Source: an uncultured Gammaproteobacteria bacterium (GTDB lineage Bacteria > Pseudomonadota > Gammaproteobacteria > Arenicellales > CALHMG01). From it: a stretch of DNA of 38,175 nucleotides. Below are positions 1-7,954 of the stretch, piece by piece; position 1 is the first letter of the stretch; every line of letters starts with the position of its first letter. Made by a program: the position numbers and the translations under genes. The notes under the pieces are model-generated. The model did no database searches. It worked only from the letters and a program-made list of their open reading frames with translations, and was not told the origin of the DNA. The stretch spans positions 1 to 38,175 of the forward strand of contig CALHMG010000377.1 in NCBI GenBank assembly GCA_938034705.1, in the 5' to 3' direction.

Positions 1-1
1 C

Positions 2-661
2 AGTCAGGCAAGTCCTGCGGCGGCCTCCGTCGACAGCGCCGCACCCGCGGCCGCAACGGAACCGGCAGCACCTGCGGCACCTGCAGATATTGCAGTCGCA
101 ACAGAGCCTGTGACGTCGACCCCGGCAGTAGCCGTGGCGGCGCCGGCGACGGTATCAACGGCGACGCCGGTCGCGACACAGCGAAGTCTGCCAGCGGCCT
201 CCACCCCAACTACCCAGACAACGGCAAAGACGCCTTCCGCACCAAAACCGAAGACGCCTGCGCCGGTGAAGATGGTCACAACGACCTCGCCGCAGACCAG
301 TCGTTCGGTAGCTGGCGCGGCGCTCCAGGATCTCGTCGAGGGTGGCGTCGACACGGCGCCGTTCAGTCCTGGCAAAAGTCGGGCTGTCATCAAACTGATC
401 TTCGAGTGCGATGACGCGTTTCGGGAGATGCTCAATCAAATTCCCGAATGCGAAAAACTGCATGCGTTCATCGACAAACACGGAAAGAAGAGCACCAAGA
501 TCCTGCAGTCGAAGGTCTATCCACTCATCGCGCCTGACCTGTCCAACGCACAGCGTGTGCCGATCGCACCATCCACAGCGCGAACGACGGCGCCCAAGGC
601 GGCCGAAGGCATGAGTTCCAAGTCCCCCGTCATCGACGGCGAGGTGGGCTCGACTCGATAG
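2..661 (+). CDS. Unrecognised Ala/Pro/Thr-rich protein, C-terminal part (5' end outside window)
   Basis: The reading frame is open from the left edge, so the gene starts outside the window. A GTG at 110 is in frame, but the same Ala/Pro/Thr-rich composition continues upstream of it, so it is probably not the start. The first 100 or so visible residues are low-complexity Ala/Pro/Thr/Val sequence, like a flexible linker. A more ordered part of about 80 residues follows, rich in Lys, Glu and Asp, with two Cys (IFECDD and PECEKL). The tail is again Ser/Thr/Pro-rich. I recognise no family. The layout resembles a linker plus a small C-terminal domain of an envelope or regulatory protein, but that is only an impression. 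A strong terminator follows 19 bp after the stop. Confidence 0.6.
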   Translation, partial: SQASPAAASVDSAAPAAATEPAAPAAPADIAVATEPVTSTPAVAVAAPATVSTATPVATQRSLPAASTPTTQTTAKTPSAPKPKTPAPVKMVTTTSPQTSRSVAGAALQDLVEGGVDTAPFSPGKSRAVIKLIFECDDAFREMLNQIPECEKLHAFIDKHGKKSTKILQSKVYPLIAPDLSNAQRVPIAPSTARTTAPKAAEGMSSKSPVIDGEVGSTR

Positions 662-680
662 GTTCGGTCAATCGAAAAGA

Positions 681-707
681 AAGCGGCCATGACGGCCGCT
701 TTTTTTT
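681..707 (+). terminator. Intrinsic terminator shared by convergent genes
   Basis: An 8-bp stem (AAGCGGCC / GGCCGCTT) with a 5-nt loop (ATGAC) is followed by an eight-base T run. It lies 19 bp after the stop of the partial first gene and ends 18 bp before the 3' end of the convergent gabD. On the minus strand the stem is followed by a less perfect U-rich stretch, so it may also end gabD transcripts. Confidence 0.85.
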
Positions 708-725
708 GGTCACCGTTTGCGGCGA

Positions 726-2189
726 TTAGCTGTCGAGCCCGGCCATGAGCATGTACTTCACCTCAACAAACTCATCCATGCCGAAGTGAGAACCCTCGCG
801 ACCTATTCCCGATTCTTTCATTCCTCCGAATGGAGCAACTTCCGTAGACAACAGTCCCGAGTTGCACGCAACCATGCCGTATTCTAGGGCTTCGCCTACT
901 CGCCACACGCGACCAATATCTCTGGTGTAGTAGTAAGCCGCCAGCCCAAACTCGGTATCGTTCGCCATTTTTATCGCCTCTTCTTCAGACGAAAATCTGA
1001 ACAACGGCGCTACAGGCCCAAAGGTCTCATCGTTGGCGACAACCATTTCTGTGGTTACGTTGGTGAGCACCGTAGGCTTGAAGAAGGTTCCACCGAGATC
1101 ATGTCGTGCGCCACCCGTGGCGACGGCTGCGCCCTTCGATACCGCGTCACTGATGTGAAACTCAACTTTCTCAACTGCGCTCATGTCAATCAGTGGACCC
1201 TGGGACACGCCGTCTTCAAAACCGCTGCCGACCTTCATGGCGTTTACAGCATCACTGAGCCTGGACGCAAAAGCATCATAGACCTTGTCCTGAACCAGAA
1301 TTCGATTCGCACACACACAGGTCTGCCCGGTGTTTCGAAACTTCGAAATCATCGCCCCTTCGACCGCAGCATCAATATCGGCATCATCGAACACAATAAA
1401 AGGTGCGTTACCGCCAAGCTCCAGCGACACCTTTTTCACGGTCTGGGCACTTTGAGCCATCAGCAGCTTGCCGATTTCTGTTGAACCGGTGAAGGTCAGT
1501 TTTCTGACAATTGGATTCGACGTCATTTCGCCACCAATGGCGCTGGCCGAACCGGTGACGCAAGACAGAACTCCCGCAGGAATTCCCGCCCGCTCGCCAA
1601 TCTCGCACAGAGCGAGCGCCGAGTAGGGAGTCTGGCTCGCAGGCTTGATGACCATGGGACATCCGGCGGCCAGCGCTGGACCCATTTTTCGCGTAATCAT
1701 CGCTGCCGGAAAATTCCACGGCGTAATCGCGGCGCAAACCCCGATTGGCTCCTTGATCACGACAATGCGTCGATCGTTCATAAACGAAGGAATCGTATCG
1801 CCGTAGTTGCGCTTGCCTTCTTCGCCAAACCATTCGATAAACGAAGCGGCATAACCGACCTCGCCTTTGGATTCCGCGAGAGGTTTCCCCTGCTCCGCCG
1901 TCATCAGTGCCGCAAGATCATCAACATTCTCGTGCATCAGTTCGAAGAACTTGCGCAAGATCGCACCCCGCTCCTTGGCGGTCTTCGCTTTCCAGGCCGA
2001 CCACGCTGTGTTCGCGGCCTCTATCGCGCGGCGAGTTTCGTCAGCACCCATCCGCGGCACCGTTCCCAGTACGCTGTTATCAGCAGGGTTATTGACTTCC
2101 ATAACGGAGCCATCATCGGCGCCGACCCATTGGCCGTCGATGTAACACTGTTGCTTGAACAGTGAAGGGTCGTTCAGTGACAGGGACAT
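726..2189 (-). CDS. gabD: Succinate-semialdehyde dehydrogenase [NAD(P)+]
   Basis: A cytoplasmic aldehyde dehydrogenase of 487 residues, the usual GabD length (about 480). It should oxidise succinate semialdehyde to succinate, the last step of GABA and 4-hydroxybutyrate breakdown. Visible motifs are ITPWNFP (155-161), the cofactor lysine in IKPASQ (182), the GSTEIG turn (235-240), the general-base Glu257 in LELGGN, and the catalytic Cys291 in NTGQTCVC. The C-x-C form of that motif is typical of GabD. The ATG at 2189 has an AGGAG about 8 nt upstream. No GABA transaminase or permease is adjacent, so the substrate source is not shown by context. The gene is codirectional with the DUF72 gene upstream, 126 bp away. 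A related semialdehyde dehydrogenase specificity (for example glutarate semialdehyde) cannot be excluded. Confidence 0.9.
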   Translation of the reverse strand: MSLSLNDPSLFKQQCYIDGQWVGADDGSVMEVNNPADNSVLGTVPRMGADETRRAIEAANTAWSAWKAKTAKERGAILRKFFELMHENVDDLAALMTAEQGKPLAESKGEVGYAASFIEWFGEEGKRNYGDTIPSFMNDRRIVVIKEPIGVCAAITPWNFPAAMITRKMGPALAAGCPMVIKPASQTPYSALALCEIGERAGIPAGVLSCVTGSASAIGGEMTSNPIVRKLTFTGSTEIGKLLMAQSAQTVKKVSLELGGNAPFIVFDDADIDAAVEGAMISKFRNTGQTCVCANRILVQDKVYDAFASRLSDAVNAMKVGSGFEDGVSQGPLIDMSAVEKVEFHISDAVSKGAAVATGGARHDLGGTFFKPTVLTNVTTEMVVANDETFGPVAPLFRFSSEEEAIKMANDTEFGLAAYYYTRDIGRVWRVGEALEYGMVACNSGLLSTEVAPFGGMKESGIGREGSHFGMDEFVEVKYMLMAGLDS

Positions 2190-2315
2190 TCACACTCTCC
2201 TCAGATGTAATCGTTGCAATTTCCGGGCGAAATCGGCGGATCGTTTCTAATTCCCGCGCCCGGACGTAACGCGGCCGAGAAGATTAGCATAGGCCCCGAT
2301 GCCGGGTGGACAGGC

Positions 2316-3365
2316 TCAGGCGCTGTACCCTGCCATGAGTCGAGACAGTGCTTCGACTGATGCAGGCGCGGAACCTTCGGCCTTGTTGTTTATGATCACG
2401 GTCACGTCACTGCCCGCTTCAAGTTCCATTCGTGTGATTTCTGTAATCGCCTGGCGGGCGTCATCATCGCGCGCCTGAATTCTGTCGAACGGTGCGAATC
2501 TTTTTTTGGCGCTGGCATATTCGAGATCGCGCTTAAGCATCCATCTGACAAGAACAGGCCCGGCTCCCAGCGTGCGCGCCAGTTTGGCCTGGGCATGGAG
2601 ATCAATCGCCCTGGGGTGCACGCTGAGACACAGCCGAGCCGCCGCGTTGCCGATGTTGTCTATCAATTCGGGCGTATAAAATTCCGGATTCCTGATCTCA
2701 ACCGCGTAGGTAGGACCAACGGGCAGCGCCGCGAGAAACTCCCCAAGTCGCTTCGCAAACCCTGAAGCACGGGTCGTAAATCGCTGTGGCATTGGCGCAA
2801 ACTGGAAGACGATGCATCCTAGTCGGTGTTCCAGTCCTTCGAGTGCGGGCACGATGACTTTGTCTGTCGCAATACCAACATCAAGAAAATCAGCGTTGCG
2901 CTCCCAGCGGCCTGCCCCAGTGCGTAGTGAAGTACTCGTGATGTTCTGCCAGGCCTTCACGACAAACCTGAAATCGTCGTCAACCTGTCGAGCGTAGTCG
3001 ACAAAGGAATCTCCCGTCATCGGACCGTAGTAGGTCCGATCGACACCCGCCGCCCGTAACAGCGGATGATGGCTGTATGCACCCAATCCGTAACGTGACA
3101 GCTGTCCCTGAGCGTGGTCATCGCGCCACACGAGACCACGCCAGCCCGGGAAAGACCACGACGATGTTCCATAGCGCACTCCCGCCGGCAAACTCTGGCC
3201 CAGCGCTTCGAGTTCCAGCGCCTGCTCCGCAACGGCAGGCACTTGCTTACCCTTTGCTGGCGGGGCGCTCTCGGCAAAAAGACCAATCTGAACGTCGCTG
3301 TTCCCGCCTACCTGAACAGTCGGCTGCGAACGACGATGTTTGTTCGATTCCTTGTCACAGCCCAT
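2316..3365 (-). CDS. DUF72 (YecE-like) family protein
   Basis: A 349-residue protein of the DUF72 family, which has a TIM-barrel-like fold and no settled biochemical role. The N-terminal family signature is GVRYGTSSWSFPGWRGLVW. Later typical segments are FRFVVKAWQNIT, GCIVFQFAP, YAVEIRNPEFY and a C-terminal VTVIINNKAEGSAP. It is longer than E. coli YecE (about 270 residues) because of a polar, low-complexity N-terminal lead of about 60 residues. I start it at the ATG at 3365 because AAGGA lies about 10 nt upstream. A TTG further upstream at 3404 would add 13 residues. It is divergent from the LON-domain gene across a 193-bp gap that must hold both promoters. Confidence 0.85.
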   Translation of the reverse strand: MGCDKESNKHRRSQPTVQVGGNSDVQIGLFAESAPPAKGKQVPAVAEQALELEALGQSLPAGVRYGTSSWSFPGWRGLVWRDDHAQGQLSRYGLGAYSHHPLLRAAGVDRTYYGPMTGDSFVDYARQVDDDFRFVVKAWQNITSTSLRTGAGRWERNADFLDVGIATDKVIVPALEGLEHRLGCIVFQFAPMPQRFTTRASGFAKRLGEFLAALPVGPTYAVEIRNPEFYTPELIDNIGNAAARLCLSVHPRAIDLHAQAKLARTLGAGPVLVRWMLKRDLEYASAKKRFAPFDRIQARDDDARQAITEITRMELEAGSDVTVIINNKAEGSAPASVEALSRLMAGYSA

Positions 3366-3558
3366 AGGGTGAGGGTCCTTGCGGATTGGATCAAAAACAG
3401 CCAAAAATGAAAGTAGATCTGGACCGTTCGTTGTCTTTTGTCAGGTCACGATCTGGCGTCGCCGCGATACACTAGCGCAAGTATCACAATACATCTCCCG
3501 GGGTACCAGAACCCCCGGACTGAATTTTCACGACTCTAACTGCGCCAATTCAATCACG

Positions 3559-4227
3559 ATGAGCCTCGCCAATCCTTTTTTTCCACAGTTTGAAGACCTG
3601 CCGCGACAAGGCATTCCGGTGTTCCCGCTACCGGGTGCAATCGTGCTGCCCGGGTGTGATCTTCATCTGAATATTTTCGAACCACGTTATCTGAACATGG
3701 TTAACGACGCCCTGTCGACACACCGACTGGTGGCGATGGTTCAACCTGACCCTGGTGATGACAGCAGCGACATCGGGGCCGCACGGATCGCGCGCACCGC
3801 ATGCGCGGGCAGAATCACGTCCTATCAGGAAACCAATGACGGTCGAATCATGATCGTACTCAGCGGCGTTTGCCGTTTGAACATTGTTTCAGAACAACTT
3901 CACGAGAACGGCTACAGAACAGCGCAACCGGACTGGAGCGAATTTCGACTCGACATGATGCCCGCGCCCGATTCCATCGACGTGGAAAATCTGATGATGG
4001 CTATCGAGAAGTATCTTGGCGACAACGAAATGCAAACCAACATCGACTCTCTCAAAAAACTGCCTCCAGAAATTCTGGTGAACACACTGTCGATGCACAT
4101 GCCGTTCGAGCCCATCGACAAGCAGGGCCTGATTGAGGCACCTGATGTTGATGCGAGAGCAAAACTGCTGGTCGCGCTCTGCGAGTTCAGTGGCGCTCAG
4201 GATGAATCAGGCGGCACTCGTCACTGA
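3559..4227 (+). CDS. LON substrate-binding-domain protein (peptidase S16, LON-domain only)
   Basis: A 222-residue protein consisting essentially of the N-terminal substrate-recognition domain of Lon protease, without the AAA+ ATPase or serine-lysine protease domains. The family signature is at residues 19-45: IPVFPLPGAIVLPG, then LHLNIFEPRYLNMV. A later segment (GRIMIVLSGVCRLNIV) is also typical of the fold. Such stand-alone proteins are widespread in Proteobacteria and are poorly characterised. An adaptor role in protein quality control is a guess. I chose the ATG at 3559 because homology begins shortly after it. The frame stays open upstream to 3379, but that stretch is Arg/Thr-rich and looks noncoding. 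Its stop is only 13 bp from the end of the convergent ghrA-like gene. Confidence 0.85.
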   Translation: MSLANPFFPQFEDLPRQGIPVFPLPGAIVLPGCDLHLNIFEPRYLNMVNDALSTHRLVAMVQPDPGDDSSDIGAARIARTACAGRITSYQETNDGRIMIVLSGVCRLNIVSEQLHENGYRTAQPDWSEFRLDMMPAPDSIDVENLMMAIEKYLGDNEMQTNIDSLKKLPPEILVNTLSMHMPFEPIDKQGLIEAPDVDARAKLLVALCEFSGAQDESGGTRH

Positions 4228-4240
4228 GCCCGGACTCCGG

Positions 4241-5170
4241 TCAATATCCGCGACTGAGGTCGGCGATATTTTCCGGCTGCTTTCCCGCTTCAATCAGTCG
4301 AATATTGTCTACTACTCTTGCCGCCGCGGTCGCCGGCAGCGTCAAGCTTGCCGCGTGAGGGGTAATGAAAATATCGTCGCGTTGCCAGAGCGGATCCGAA
4401 TCCGGCAGCGGTTCTTCCTTGAAAACATCCAGCGCGGCTGCTCGAAGATGGCCGGAGTCGAGAGCAGACGTCAGAGCGGTGACGTCAAGATGCCCACCGC
4501 GCGCCGCGTTGATCACACAGGCACCTCGCGGCAACTTTGCGAGCAATCCGGCGTCGATGATGTCGACGGTGTCAGGGGTCAAAGGCAGCAGCACAACGAG
4601 AATCTCCGTACGCGCCAGAAAGTCGTCGAGCTCTTCCAGCCCGGCAAAGCTTGTAACACCTTCCAGGTTCTTGCGCGTACGACTCCATCCCGCAACATCA
4701 AAGCCTCGCTGAACCAGTGCATTTGCTGAATCTTTCCCAAGCACTCCCAGCCCCATGATTCCAATGCGGCGTCTGGCGTTCTCTGTCTGCTCGTGCTGTC
4801 GCCACTCCCGGTTATTCGCCCGGGACTCATAGATGTCGAACCCGCGGTGAAATCGAAGAACATTGTAGAGAACGTAATCAGTCATGCCTTCCGTAAGCGT
4901 GTCGTCAGTCATCCGCACGACTGGAACGCCCTCGGGTAGCGTGAGATCACCCAGCAGGTGATCAACACCGGCACCAATCGAGAAAACCGCCTTCAGGTTA
5001 ACGAGCCCTTCAAAGAGCTCCTGAGGTGGTAACCACACCAGCGTGTAGTCGATGTCCTTCGGATCGCCGCGGTCCGGCCAGGTGCGAACCTCGAGCTCGG
5101 GCATCGCCGCATGCAGTCCCGCAACCCATGAATCGTGTCGCATGCTGCTGCGAAAAAGCAGTGTTGGCAT
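4241..5170 (-). CDS. ghrA: D-isomer 2-hydroxyacid dehydrogenase, GhrA-like (glyoxylate/hydroxypyruvate reductase)
   Basis: A cytoplasmic NAD(P)H-dependent oxidoreductase of 309 residues, close to E. coli GhrA (312). It is expected to reduce glyoxylate, hydroxypyruvate or a related 2-keto acid. The Rossmann motif GIMGLGVLG is at 137-145. The catalytic set is Arg224 (NAARGG), Glu253 (FKEEPLP) and His272 (TPHAAS). The N-terminal SIGAGVDHL (64-72) is the usual substrate-carboxylate loop. An AGAGGA Shine-Dalgarno lies about 9 nt before the ATG. It is the last gene of the minus-strand run, 20 bp downstream of the class III CoA-transferase. This suggests that its substrate is a hydroxy or keto acid connected with the CoA-ester step, rather than general glyoxylate metabolism. 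That link is inferred. Confidence 0.82.
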   Translation of the reverse strand: MPTLLFRSSMRHDSWVAGLHAAMPELEVRTWPDRGDPKDIDYTLVWLPPQELFEGLVNLKAVFSIGAGVDHLLGDLTLPEGVPVVRMTDDTLTEGMTDYVLYNVLRFHRGFDIYESRANNREWRQHEQTENARRRIGIMGLGVLGKDSANALVQRGFDVAGWSRTRKNLEGVTSFAGLEELDDFLARTEILVVLLPLTPDTVDIIDAGLLAKLPRGACVINAARGGHLDVTALTSALDSGHLRAAALDVFKEEPLPDSDPLWQRDDIFITPHAASLTLPATAAARVVDNIRLIEAGKQPENIADLSRGY

Positions 5171-5190
5171 AGCCTGGTGTCCTCTTCTGC

Positions 5191-6327
5191 TCAGTCGGAG
5201 CCAAACAGATCGTCGTTATGCTGACCCAAAGACGGCGCAGCATGACGTATTCCGCCAGCCGTGCCCAGCAACTTGATCGGCGTATTGATGTTTCGGCCTT
5301 TGCCTGCTTTTTGATGCTCGACTTCAACGACCATGTCTCGAGCCAGGGTGTGCTCGTTGGTAAGGACCTCGTCGTACTCGAGCACCGGTCCAGCGGGAAT
5401 GCCCGCATCATCGAGTTGTGCTAACCAGTGATCGCTCGGCTCCTGTTCGAGTCGCTCCTGAATCAGCACAACAAGTTCAGCGTTGTTGGCAACACGATCC
5501 TTGTTTTCGGCAAAACGCGAGTCGTGCTGCAATTCAGGGGCCTTTATGATCTGACATAAAGAGGCCCAGTGATGCTGTCCGGAGGCACCGAAGGTGATCC
5601 ATCCATCACGCGTTTTAAAAACCTGATAGGGCGCGCTGGCTCGGTGCTGTTGACCGAGACGAGCGGGCCTTGTGTCCGTTGCGAAAAATTCGGCTATCTC
5701 ATAGACACCCAGAGAAAGACACGACTCGAACAACGAGATATCAATTTGCTGCCCTTTGCCGGTGACATGTCGTGCGTTCAACGCACAGAGAATTCCTATC
5801 GCGCCGTTCATACCAGCCGTGACATCCGATATCGCAGGCGGTACGCGGTGCGGTGGCCCGTCAGCGGGACCACAAACCGACATCAGTCCAGTCATGCCCT
5901 GCATGATCAGATCGAACCCGCCACGTTTCGTGTAGGGACCTGACTGCCCGAAGCCCGATATCGAGCAATAAACCAGTGACGGATATTTTTTCGAAAGCGT
6001 GGCGTAGTCGATGCCAAGTCGAGCGGCGACACCGGGTCGGAAGTTCTCGATAATGACATCGGCGGTATCGACCAGAGACATGAAACGCGCCATTCCCTCC
6101 TCGCTCTTCAGATCCAGCGTCACGCTGCGCTTGTTGCGATTCCAGATCATGAAGGGTGCGCTTTCACCCTGAATAAATGGCGGCATTGCTCGCGCGTGAT
6201 CACCACCCTCGGGATTTTCGATTTTGATCACGTCGGCGCCCTGGTCGCCAAGTATCATCGCCGCGTAGGGGCCTGAAAGATGTGACGTCAGATCAAGAAC
6301 ACGGATCCCATCAAGAGCGCCGGTCAT
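5191..6327 (-). CDS. Class III CoA-transferase (CaiB/BaiF family), canonical domain order
   Basis: A 378-residue enzyme that would move CoA between acyl-CoA and a free carboxylic acid through an aspartyl-CoA anhydride. The N-terminal Rossmann part opens with GIRVLDLTSHLSGPYA (7-22). It continues with GADVIKIE, RNKRSVTLDL (64-73), ENFRPG and GGFDLIMQGMTGLM (137-149). The catalytic Asp is Asp168 in PAISDVTAG. The distal half begins with PYQVFKTRDGWITFGA. An ideal AAGGAG lies 9 nt before the ATG. It sits 89 nt downstream of the importer permease gene and 20 bp upstream of the ghrA-like gene, so it probably belongs to the same transcript. Specificity cannot be read from sequence. Formyl-CoA, succinyl-CoA/hydroxyacid and carnitine-type transferases all share these motifs. 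Confidence 0.9.
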   Translation of the reverse strand: MTGALDGIRVLDLTSHLSGPYAAMILGDQGADVIKIENPEGGDHARAMPPFIQGESAPFMIWNRNKRSVTLDLKSEEGMARFMSLVDTADVIIENFRPGVAARLGIDYATLSKKYPSLVYCSISGFGQSGPYTKRGGFDLIMQGMTGLMSVCGPADGPPHRVPPAISDVTAGMNGAIGILCALNARHVTGKGQQIDISLFESCLSLGVYEIAEFFATDTRPARLGQQHRASAPYQVFKTRDGWITFGASGQHHWASLCQIIKAPELQHDSRFAENKDRVANNAELVVLIQERLEQEPSDHWLAQLDDAGIPAGPVLEYDEVLTNEHTLARDMVVEVEHQKAGKGRNINTPIKLLGTAGGIRHAAPSLGQHNDDLFGSD

Positions 6328-6343
6328 AAGAGATATCTCCTTA

Positions 6344-6429
6344 TTTCATGCGCAACTGCAGGACTCTCAAAGGCATCCGTCAACGGCTCCCTGAACGACT
6401 GCAGGTGCAGCGAACTTCAGCGCATGAAA
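6344..6429. repeat. 10-bp perfect inverted repeat spanning the hisM stop codon
   Basis: TTTCATGCGC at 6344-6353 and GCGCATGAAA at 6420-6429 are exact reverse complements separated by 66 nt. The right arm overlaps the last codons of the permease gene. The left arm lies immediately next to the Shine-Dalgarno (AAGGAG on the minus strand) of the CoA-transferase. Two CTGCAG hexamers inside the interval (6356-6361 and 6399-6404) could pair and lengthen the structure. There is no T run, so it is not an intrinsic terminator. It may be a processing, stability or translation-control element. Confidence 0.5.
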
Positions 6430-7133
6430 GTGTCGTCGGCGGTATTGGCAGGCCGTACCTGATGCGCGTTCAACTTTGTCTCAATTCTCTTGAGAACAAA
6501 AATTATCGTGTAAGTGAGAATGAGATACACGATGCCAACGAATATGTACACCTCATAGACCGCAAAGGACTTGGCCACGAGTTTCCGCGCTATGCCTGTG
6601 AGATCCATAATCGTAATCAGAGATGCCAGCGAGGTTGCCTGCATGAGGAAAATCACCTCGTTACCGTAAGCGGGTAACGCGAGTCGCGCAGCCTTGGGCA
6701 GGACGATCCTGCGATACAGCTTGAGGCCCGACATGCCACACGCCCTGGCAGCCTCGACCTCACCGCGGGGCACGGCCGTAATGGCACCACGAATAATCTC
6801 GGCCGTGTACGCCGCGGTATTCAGGGTGAGCGTAAACAAGCCACAGAACCAGGCTTCCCGAAAGAAGCCTCTCCACAGACCAATGTCTTTGAAAAACTCG
6901 ACAAACTGCCCGGCCCCGTAATACACGAGAAAAAACTGAACCAGCAACGGTGTGCCCCGGAAAAAGAAAATAAAGCCGTACGCGATCGGTTTTGTGAACG
7001 TGTTGATTCTGGCGAACGCTATGGGGATCGCAAGCATCAGACCCAGCGTGACGCTGATAGCGGTGAGCTTGATGGTCACCCACAGACCGTCCGCAAAGTC
7101 AGGGAGGTTGTCGATGATTACGGAGAGATCCAT
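6417..7133 (-). CDS. hisM: Polar amino-acid ABC transporter permease, HisM-like
   Basis: An inner-membrane permease of 238 residues belonging to the His/Glu/Gln/Arg/opine importer family. The family landmark FFFRGTPLLVQFFLVYYG is at about 56-73. The EAA loop that contacts the ATPase reads EVEAARACGMSGLKLYRRI, ending near residue 143. Several hydrophobic segments surround these, starting with LWVTIKLTAISVTLGLMLAI. It starts on the last base of the upstream permease stop (TGATG, 1-nt overlap), so translation is coupled and the two permeases should form a heterodimer. In E. coli HisQM or ArtQM the partners have the same order. The exact amino acid is not determinable, though a basic amino acid is the usual substrate of this subgroup. 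Confidence 0.88.
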   Translation of the reverse strand: MDLSVIIDNLPDFADGLWVTIKLTAISVTLGLMLAIPIAFARINTFTKPIAYGFIFFFRGTPLLVQFFLVYYGAGQFVEFFKDIGLWRGFFREAWFCGLFTLTLNTAAYTAEIIRGAITAVPRGEVEAARACGMSGLKLYRRIVLPKAARLALPAYGNEVIFLMQATSLASLITIMDLTGIARKLVAKSFAVYEVYIFVGIVYLILTYTIIFVLKRIETKLNAHQVRPANTADDTFMR

Positions 7134-7840
7134 CAGCCCACACCTGCACGGATCCCGCGGTTGGCGCGGCGTTCAAGAAAGTGAATGGCGATCATCGACA
7201 CAATGGTGATGCACAGATAACAGCCAGCGGCGACGGCGTAAAACGTGAACGGCTTTTTCGTAGCACCAACCGCAATATTCGTCTGGCGCATGAGTTCGGA
7301 CAGGTGAATCAGGGATACAAGGGCCGTCCCCTTGGTCAGCACGAGCCAGACGTTGCCGAGCCCGGGTAACGCGAAGCGCCACATCTGCGGCATCTGAATT
7401 CGGAAAAAGGTTTTTAACGGTGACATACCGGCGGCGCGAGCCGCCTCGATCTGTCCTCTCGAAATTGCCGCAAGCGCCCCGCGGAATACCTCAGTCGCAA
7501 AGGCACCGTAGATCACGCCAAGCGTCATTACACCCGCTCTGAAGGGCGAGAAATCGACCCGCACGTCACGGCCGGTAATCGCTGAACCAAGATCCTGAAT
7601 AAGCTGCTGCGTGCCCCAGTACACGAGTAACAGCAGCACAATCTCGGGAATGCCCCGGACAATCGTCGTGTACGCGCCGGCGAGGGTTCGGGCAGTGCGA
7701 GAATCCGACAGCTTCGCGGCGGCCCCGAGCAAGCCCATCGCGATCGCAACCACCATCGCCGCACTCGCCACGGCAATCGTCATCCACAGACCTCTGAGAA
7801 GACTTGGGCCGTAACCGTAGAGGTCGAAGAAATCGAACAT
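7133..7840 (-). CDS. hisQ: Polar amino-acid ABC transporter permease, HisQ-like
   Basis: An inner-membrane permease of 235 residues, partner of the downstream HisM-like protein. It shows the family segment TIVRGIPEIVLLLLVYWG (about 59-76) and the EAA loop GQIEAARAAGMSPLKTFFRI. Hydrophobic stretches match a four- to five-helix permease. The stop overlaps the ATG of the next gene by one base. A 114-nt untranslated gap containing a strong hairpin separates it from the binding-protein gene upstream. That layout lets the periplasmic protein be made in excess over the membrane components, as is known for several binding-protein-dependent importers. Confidence 0.88.
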   Translation of the reverse strand: MFDFFDLYGYGPSLLRGLWMTIAVASAAMVVAIAMGLLGAAAKLSDSRTARTLAGAYTTIVRGIPEIVLLLLVYWGTQQLIQDLGSAITGRDVRVDFSPFRAGVMTLGVIYGAFATEVFRGALAAISRGQIEAARAAGMSPLKTFFRIQMPQMWRFALPGLGNVWLVLTKGTALVSLIHLSELMRQTNIAVGATKKPFTFYAVAAGCYLCITIVSMIAIHFLERRANRGIRAGVG

Positions 7841-7907
7841 GGCGTATCCGTGCGGAACAACGTGCAGCCAACAGATGCAAAGTCACCGTGACTGCGATTA
7901 CAGCCGT

Positions 7908-7936
7908 GTACCCGATAGCAAAAGACTACCGGGTAC
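7908..7936 (-). promoter_or_regulatory. mRNA hairpin between binding-protein and permease genes
   Basis: On the minus strand (mRNA sense) an 11-nt arm GTACCCGGTAG pairs with CTATCGGGTAC across a 7-nt loop, with one G-U wobble and no other mismatch. No T run follows, so it should not terminate transcription. Its position just after the binding-protein stop (7955) is where stabilising 3' structures occur in maltose and histidine transport operons. It probably protects the upstream mRNA from exonucleases. The single wobble conserves pairing only in the minus-strand RNA, which supports an RNA rather than a DNA role. Confidence 0.65.
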
Positions 7937-7954
7937 GGGCCAAGTCAAATTCGA

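Noticed and set aside
3379-3558. N-terminal extension of the LON-domain protein
   Set aside because: The extension is Arg/Thr-rich, lies in the divergent promoter gap and precedes the family N-terminus, which starts just after the ATG at 3559.
7881-7893. AGTCAC-C-GTGACT palindrome in the binding-protein/permease gap
   Set aside because: The one-base centre cannot form an RNA loop, and as a DNA site it would lie inside a transcribed operon; probably chance.
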